Assembly (NCBI GenBank): GCA_003569705.1
Contig: BGOU01000010.1
Coordinates: forward strand, 109,694 to 173,693
Direction: 5' to 3'
DNA from: Nitrosarchaeum sp.
GTDB lineage: Archaea > Thermoproteota > Nitrososphaeria > Nitrososphaerales > Nitrosopumilaceae
Length of the DNA: 64,000 bases
The notes under the pieces were generated by a model. That model was not told the DNA's origin, ran no database searches, and saw only the letters and a program-made list of their open reading frames with translations. A program made the translations under genes and the position numbers. This document shows positions 59,605-64,000 of the stretch, piece by piece; within the stretch, counting starts at the first letter, position 1, and each line of letters starts with the position of its first letter.

Positions 59605-60657
59605 TCAGTTTTTTCTTGCAAAGTGTGCTTCTAATTGTTTCTTTTTTTCTTTCATATGAAATATTGATTCGGTGTGAGAAAATGCCTCATCATATGATTT
59701 TCCAAACAACATGGCTTGCAATAGCATGTGATTTTCAGGGATGACAATTCCTGTTTGGTCATCAGAATACATCATTTGTACTGTATCTCCAATTGAAACA
59801 GTCATGTTTGCATGAATGTGGATCATATTTGTATCTGTGAAATTAAACCCCATCACTCTAGCATAATCTCTTATCTCTTTTGTTCCCTTGGCAGTCCATA
59901 GAGTTGCTACACCAAATTCATTTGTAAAAATATCATGTATTTCAGAAGGTTTTGGTGCTTTGTCATTAAAACGAATATCCATGATGTGCAGATGCATTTG
60001 TCTAGTTGGGACTTTGATTGCACGAACAAAGAGAGGTGCATCTTTTCCAAAATACGTCTTTACATCATCTCCATGATGTGGAGCTTCAGTCATTTCAATA
60101 GTGTCTGTCACTTGTTTTTCTGTTTGATCTAAATCTGCCCATCTTCGCACAAGAGTTACATCAAATCGAATTAATCGGTTGGCAAATCTATCTCTTAATG
60201 GTTCTAAAATGCGCCCCATACCAGTAACATTGCAGCTACCTTGCATGACATGTTTTTTACCAATAGCCAAATCATAGTTGGCTCTAGAATTAAACAGTAA
60301 ATCAGAGACAGCCTCATGACCCATTATAGTTTCTCCACCCTGATAAATGGCCATTAGATTTTTTGGTTCATATAGATTTTTTTTGTTCTTATATCCATGT
60401 CCCCCAGGAGCAGCATCAATTACTAAATCACAATCATCAAGGGCAGACTCGATGGTGCCAGATATGTTAAAATTCTTAAAATCATTTATTTTTCGTTCAG
60501 GGACATAAACATCCAATCCATGAGAGATTGCCACATTGACATCATTGTCAGGAGAGTATTTTCCCACACCAATTACAGAGATTTGAGGATCATCTTTTAG
60601 AAAGGACGTAATTCTGCTTCCAATAGAACCATAACCATTAACAAAAACTTTATTCAT
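59605..60657 (-). CDS. gap: Archaeal type II glyceraldehyde-3-phosphate dehydrogenase
   Basis: A protein of 350 residues. NAD(P)-binding GYGSIGSRITSFL, VIDAAPGGHGYKNKKNL, and the catalytic Cys in MQGSCNVTGMGRILEPLRD. VTLVRRWADLDQTEKQVTDT and HMDIRF-like LHIMDIRFND are the archaeal features. It is a phosphorylating, gluconeogenic-type enzyme in archaea. Convergent with the CNNM gene (three bases between stops). Confidence 0.95.
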   Translation of the reverse strand: MNKVFVNGYGSIGSRITSFLKDDPQISVIGVGKYSPDNDVNVAISHGLDVYVPERKINDFKNFNISGTIESALDDCDLVIDAAPGGHGYKNKKNLYEPKNLMAIYQGGETIMGHEAVSDLLFNSRANYDLAIGKKHVMQGSCNVTGMGRILEPLRDRFANRLIRFDVTLVRRWADLDQTEKQVTDTIEMTEAPHHGDDVKTYFGKDAPLFVRAIKVPTRQMHLHIMDIRFNDKAPKPSEIHDIFTNEFGVATLWTAKGTKEIRDYARVMGFNFTDTNMIHIHANMTVSIGDTVQMMYSDDQTGIVIPENHMLLQAMLFGKSYDEAFSHTESIFHMKEKKKQLEAHFARKN

Positions 60658-60792
60658 ATTTTTTCTAAAAGTTTCCCATTTATTTAGATTAGTTTAGAAA
60701 ATACAAATTAATCAAAAAAATAGACAGAAAAGAGAATTATGATGACTGATTCATGTATAATAAGAAAAATTTTCTTAAAACAATAACCGAAA

Positions 60793-62625
60793 TTGGACAA
60801 GAAATACTTGATTTTAAGAATCTTGGAATGCACTAAAAAAGAAGAAGGGGATTGGGGGCGAAATAATTATCTTTTAAAACAACTAAATGAAAATAACCCA
60901 ATTTTTAATTCAGATAAAAAATACCTTGAAAAATTACTAGCATTAGAAATTGATACAATAGAAGATAAAGATCAATGTAAAAAAAACATAAATGTATTAA
61001 AAGACAGATCAATCTTTCTTAATCCGAGTTTAACCAAATGCGCTCAATGCAAAAATGAAATAAAATTAGATGAAAAATCTACAAGATATGAAAATGGTTG
61101 GTACCATTCAAAATGTTTTGAAATAATACCAAAAACACAACAGATAGAAAATGACGAATATGTAGAAAATAGAATACAGAAAACAAACATTGACTTGGTT
61201 CAAGTGTTGATCACTATGACGATTTTTGTATTTCTGGTAACTTCGGCGTATTTTATCCTAGGACCATTAAGCATGATTGCGATGGGTATGGGTGGAAGTC
61301 TGCTAATATATCATTTAATCAGCGCACATTCAAAAGCATATTCAAAAAACAAACCAGGTAGTCGTGGCCCATCAGTATTTTTGTTGTTCTTGTTAGCATC
61401 GCCATTTATTATCGGTACAGTAATTGCATATGAAGGATACTCATTATCTGAATCTCCAGTAAGAATAATTTTGCTTTGGGCAATGACAATTTCATTTTGG
61501 TCAACAATGTTGTTTGTTCCAATGGCAGTATTTAGTAAACATAGAGAAGAGCTACAACCTGAACTTCAATTCTATCCAACCGTCTCAATAATAATCCCCG
61601 CATATAATGAATAAAAAGTAATAATACATACAATTGAGGCACTGTTAGAAACAAAATATCCTAAAAAAGAGATCATTTTTGTAGATGATGGAAGTAAAGA
61701 CAGAACTTTAGATATTGCAATGCAGTATAAAGACAAAATCACAGTTCTGCATAAAGAAAATGGAGGAAAGGCATCTGCATTAAACTATGGACTAGTTTAT
61801 GCAAAAGGAGAAATTGTAGTCATAGTAGACGCAGATACAATCATTGGTAGAAATTCATTAAAGGAGATGATGAAAGGATTTCAAGTAAACGAACATGTGG
61901 CAGCAGTGGCAGGAAATATCAAAGTAAGAAACAGAGTAAATATAATTACAAAATGTCAGGCATTAGAGTATATCACCGGAATTCAGATAGTGAGGAGAGC
62001 ATTTGATATTTTTGGTTCAATTACAATTGTGCCTGGAGCATTGGGTGCTTTTAAAAAATCATTTTTGTTGGAAGCTGGTGCATATGGTAAAGACACAATT
62101 GTGGAGGATTTTGATCAGACAATAAAACTTCTAAAGGCAGGATTAATCACACAGGGTAGTACTAAAGCCACGGCATATACAGAAGCCCCAAACACACTTC
62201 ATGATTTCATAGAACAGCGAAAAAGATGGTATCGTGGAAATATTCAGGTATTAATAAGACATATCGATGCACTAACAAATCCGCGTTACGGACATTTACA
62301 AAGATTATCTTTTCCATATTTGATGTTAGGCATGCTGGTAACTCCAATTATTGGTTTTGTAGCAACCATTAACGCCATAGTGGGAGTCATTCAAGGTGAT
62401 GGATGGTATGTATTGCAAGTTATGGCAATTTTTACAGTGGTACATTATCTTATGTCTGCCTTAGCAATTAGAATCGATAATGAAGATCCAAAACTGTTAT
62501 GGCATGCAGGATTCTTAATTTTTGGATTCAAACAATTAGTAGACTTTTTGCTACTTAAAGCAATTATAGAACAAATTACAAAGAAAAAAGCAACTTGGAC
62601 AAGTGCAAAGAGAATAGGAATATGA
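60793..62625 (+). pseudogene. Processive glycosyltransferase (GT2) with zinc N-terminus, in-frame TAA
   Basis: The frame is open from TTG at 60793 to 62625 apart from one TAA at 61612-61614. N-terminus: a helical region, then a treble-clef-like CAQCKNEI...GWYHSKCFE. Four or more membrane helices follow. GT2 core: TVSIIIPAYNE, then (after the stop) KVIIHTIEALLETKYPKKEI, FVDDGSKDRT, VDADTII, VEDFDQT and QRKRWYRGNI (QxxRW), then more helices. It resembles PNAG/hyaluronan-type synthases. In GT2 enzymes the residue after NE is usually Glu, so GAA to TAA is likely. Next gene overlaps by four bases. Confidence 0.85.
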
Positions 62626-64000
62626 AAAATGCCAACATTGTCAAAATTGGAATGATCATTTTAGTAGTATCATTAATAATTCCAGTCAATTCTGTTTATT
62701 CACAAGAATCAAGAACAGTTCAGGTTGAAGTAAAATATACGAATGGGGACATTGCAGATTTTTACGGAATGACCCTTGTAATTTACCAAGATTACAATAA
62801 TGTGCCAATTATGAAAAAAGAGATGGAGAATAATCCAGAGTTTATCTCATTGCCAAAAGATCATCGATATAAAATCGAAGTTTATGCAAATGGAATGTAT
62901 GGGGATGTAGGATATGTAAACCTAAAGAATGATCAAGAAAAAACAAATATCAACATACCATTATCAGGAGGACTTCAATTCAATGTTTTTTACAAAGATG
63001 GACAGACACCAATTAAAGGCGCAACAGTATCCATAAAATCTAATGATGGAACTCAATGGCGTTTAGGAAAAACAAATGATCAAGGTGATACAATAAGATA
63101 TTGGATTCAATCAACTACAAAAAATAATGATTACTATATAGCAGATGTATACTTGGGAGAAATTCATTTAACAACTTTAACACAAATAAAATTATTTCCA
63201 GGGTTAACAAAAGATCAAAAGATTATTGTTCCAATTCCAGCAATAGTTGAAGACTTGATTACAGTATCTCTTTACAAAACAGAATTTGAGAAAATTACAA
63301 AACATGAAGTGAATTTATCAATTTTACTCAAAGATAGTGTGGGAAACATCATAAAAGAATCTCAAGTAAATAGTAGAGGAGAAGCATATTTTTCGAGCAT
63401 TCCATCAAAAGAATATTCTCTGATTATTCTCAAAAACGGAGTTGCTGATGCTTCATGGCAGGAGAAAAAGGTGGTCATAACAGGGCAAGAAAATACGTTC
63501 AAGATGATAAAAACAAATGAGCCCCCAACAATTCCAGATGCAATAAAAGACACAAAAGTAGAAAACAACAGACCAATTTCATCGTGTAATTGTGTAGCAT
63601 TTCGATTTGACGATGTGCAAGATTATTGGTTAAACGATGTACAGATTGCATATGTCAATACATTTGCAGACAAAAACATTCCACTTACAGTAGGGATAAT
63701 AACAGACTCATTTGGAAATGATCAAAAGATCACAAATGTAATAAAAGATGCAACAAGCAAAAACAAACTGGAAATCGCTAGTCAAGGAGTTGGAAATAAA
63801 CCATATACTGATTTTTCTAAACAAGAACAAGATGATTTGTTAAAGCAATCAATAGTCGAGATTCAAAATAGTGTAGGGATAAGACCTCATATTTTTGTAC
63901 CTCCACAAAACAAATACAACGATGATACAAAACAGGTACTAATAGAAAATAAATTCACACATCTCAGTAGTAATATTTTGTTAGGGGAATCACCACCATT
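62622..64000 (+). CDS. Secreted polysaccharide-deacetylase-like protein, 3' end cut by window
   Basis: ATG at 62622 overlaps the glycosyltransferase stop; the frame remains open to the window end (about 459 residues). A signal peptide (GMIILVVSLIIPVNSVYS) leads into beta-sandwich modules (QVEVKYTNGDIADFYGMTLV, LQFNVFYKDGQTPIKGATVS). At about residue 325 comes CVAFRFDDVQDYWLNDVQIA with FRFDDVQ, the Asp-Asp of NodB-type deacetylases, then NIPLTVGIITDS and PHIFVPPQNKY. It probably modifies the polymer made by the preceding enzyme, like PgaB with PgaC. Confidence 0.75.
   Translation, partial: MKNANIVKIGMIILVVSLIIPVNSVYSQESRTVQVEVKYTNGDIADFYGMTLVIYQDYNNVPIMKKEMENNPEFISLPKDHRYKIEVYANGMYGDVGYVNLKNDQEKTNINIPLSGGLQFNVFYKDGQTPIKGATVSIKSNDGTQWRLGKTNDQGDTIRYWIQSTTKNNDYYIADVYLGEIHLTTLTQIKLFPGLTKDQKIIVPIPAIVEDLITVSLYKTEFEKITKHEVNLSILLKDSVGNIIKESQVNSRGEAYFSSIPSKEYSLIILKNGVADASWQEKKVVITGQENTFKMIKTNEPPTIPDAIKDTKVENNRPISSCNCVAFRFDDVQDYWLNDVQIAYVNTFADKNIPLTVGIITDSFGNDQKITNVIKDATSKNKLEIASQGVGNKPYTDFSKQEQDDLLKQSIVEIQNSVGIRPHIFVPPQNKYNDDTKQVLIENKFTHLSSNILLGESPP

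Noticed and set aside
61612..61614. Two independent genes split at the TAA
   Set aside because: GT2 catalytic motifs lie on both sides in one frame and neither half is a known stand-alone protein.

Overview
The window looks like a chromosome segment of a marine ammonia-oxidising thaumarchaeon of the Nitrosopumilus type. It is AT-rich, uses many TTG and GTG starts, and has archaeal TATA-like promoters. Its information genes are archaeal: aRF1 with NIKS and GGQ motifs, an archaeal AspRS with GatCAB, PurP and type II GAPDH. It also carries thaumarchaeal hallmarks, such as a C-terminal W-(I/V)-K-N...W...L module on a secreted protein and a DUF6659-like protein. No rRNA, CRISPR array or intact transposase was seen. 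There is one tRNA (Phe, GAA).

Layout. 1-14.3 kb: a gene-sparse accessory stretch of very small genes, mostly on the minus strand. Many encode Cys/His-rich probable zinc microproteins. Among them are a PAC2 protein (cut by the window edge), a nitroreductase, a secreted metzincin, a DUF922-like putative protease, a GIY-YIG protein, a DinG/XPD-type Fe-S helicase and a HEPN-like protein. 14.3-25 kb: ilvD, a HIT protein, aRF1, a DsbA-like thioredoxin, and a metal-homeostasis block (DUF4443 regulator, cbtB-cbtA cobalt transporter, tandem winged-helix regulators, ZIP transporter), then purP. 25-32 kb: aspS and the gatC-gatA-gatB operon, which together fit indirect Asn-tRNA synthesis. 32-33.4 kb: a truncated histidine kinase joined head-on to a truncated KaiC/RadA-like ATPase, an apparent breakpoint. 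33.4-42.7 kb: a LOR/SDH-family enzyme, HD hydrolase, PduO-type cobalamin adenosyltransferase, tRNA-Phe, an H1-like repeat protein, paired Lrp-type RAM proteins, a VOC protein and a class III cyclase. 42.9-51 kb: ilvA, purE, purK, DedA, a nucleotidyltransferase and an LLM oxidoreductase-thiolase-OB-fold operon. 51-56.8 kb: an accessory island (3D-domain secreted protein, degenerate Fic protein, Hjc-like nuclease, short repeats). 56.8-64 kb: thrC, a CNNM/CorC-type membrane protein, GAPDH, and a processive glycosyltransferase with a secreted polysaccharide-deacetylase-like protein (cut by the window edge).

How genes work together. ilvD, ilvA and thrC belong to the threonine/branched-chain amino acid routes, and purP, purE and purK to purine synthesis. 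cbtBA supplies cobalt for cobalamin and the PduO enzyme finishes the cofactor. The last two genes form a plausible exopolysaccharide synthesis and deacetylation pair.

Quality warning. From about 42.4 to 57.4 kb at least seven genes are broken by eight frameshifts, each restored by adding one base, mostly in short homopolymers. Another gene (61.6 kb) has an in-frame TAA and a small one (28.2 kb) an in-frame TGA. The clustering and direction suggest consensus errors at least as much as real pseudogenes. These genes are annotated across the lesions.
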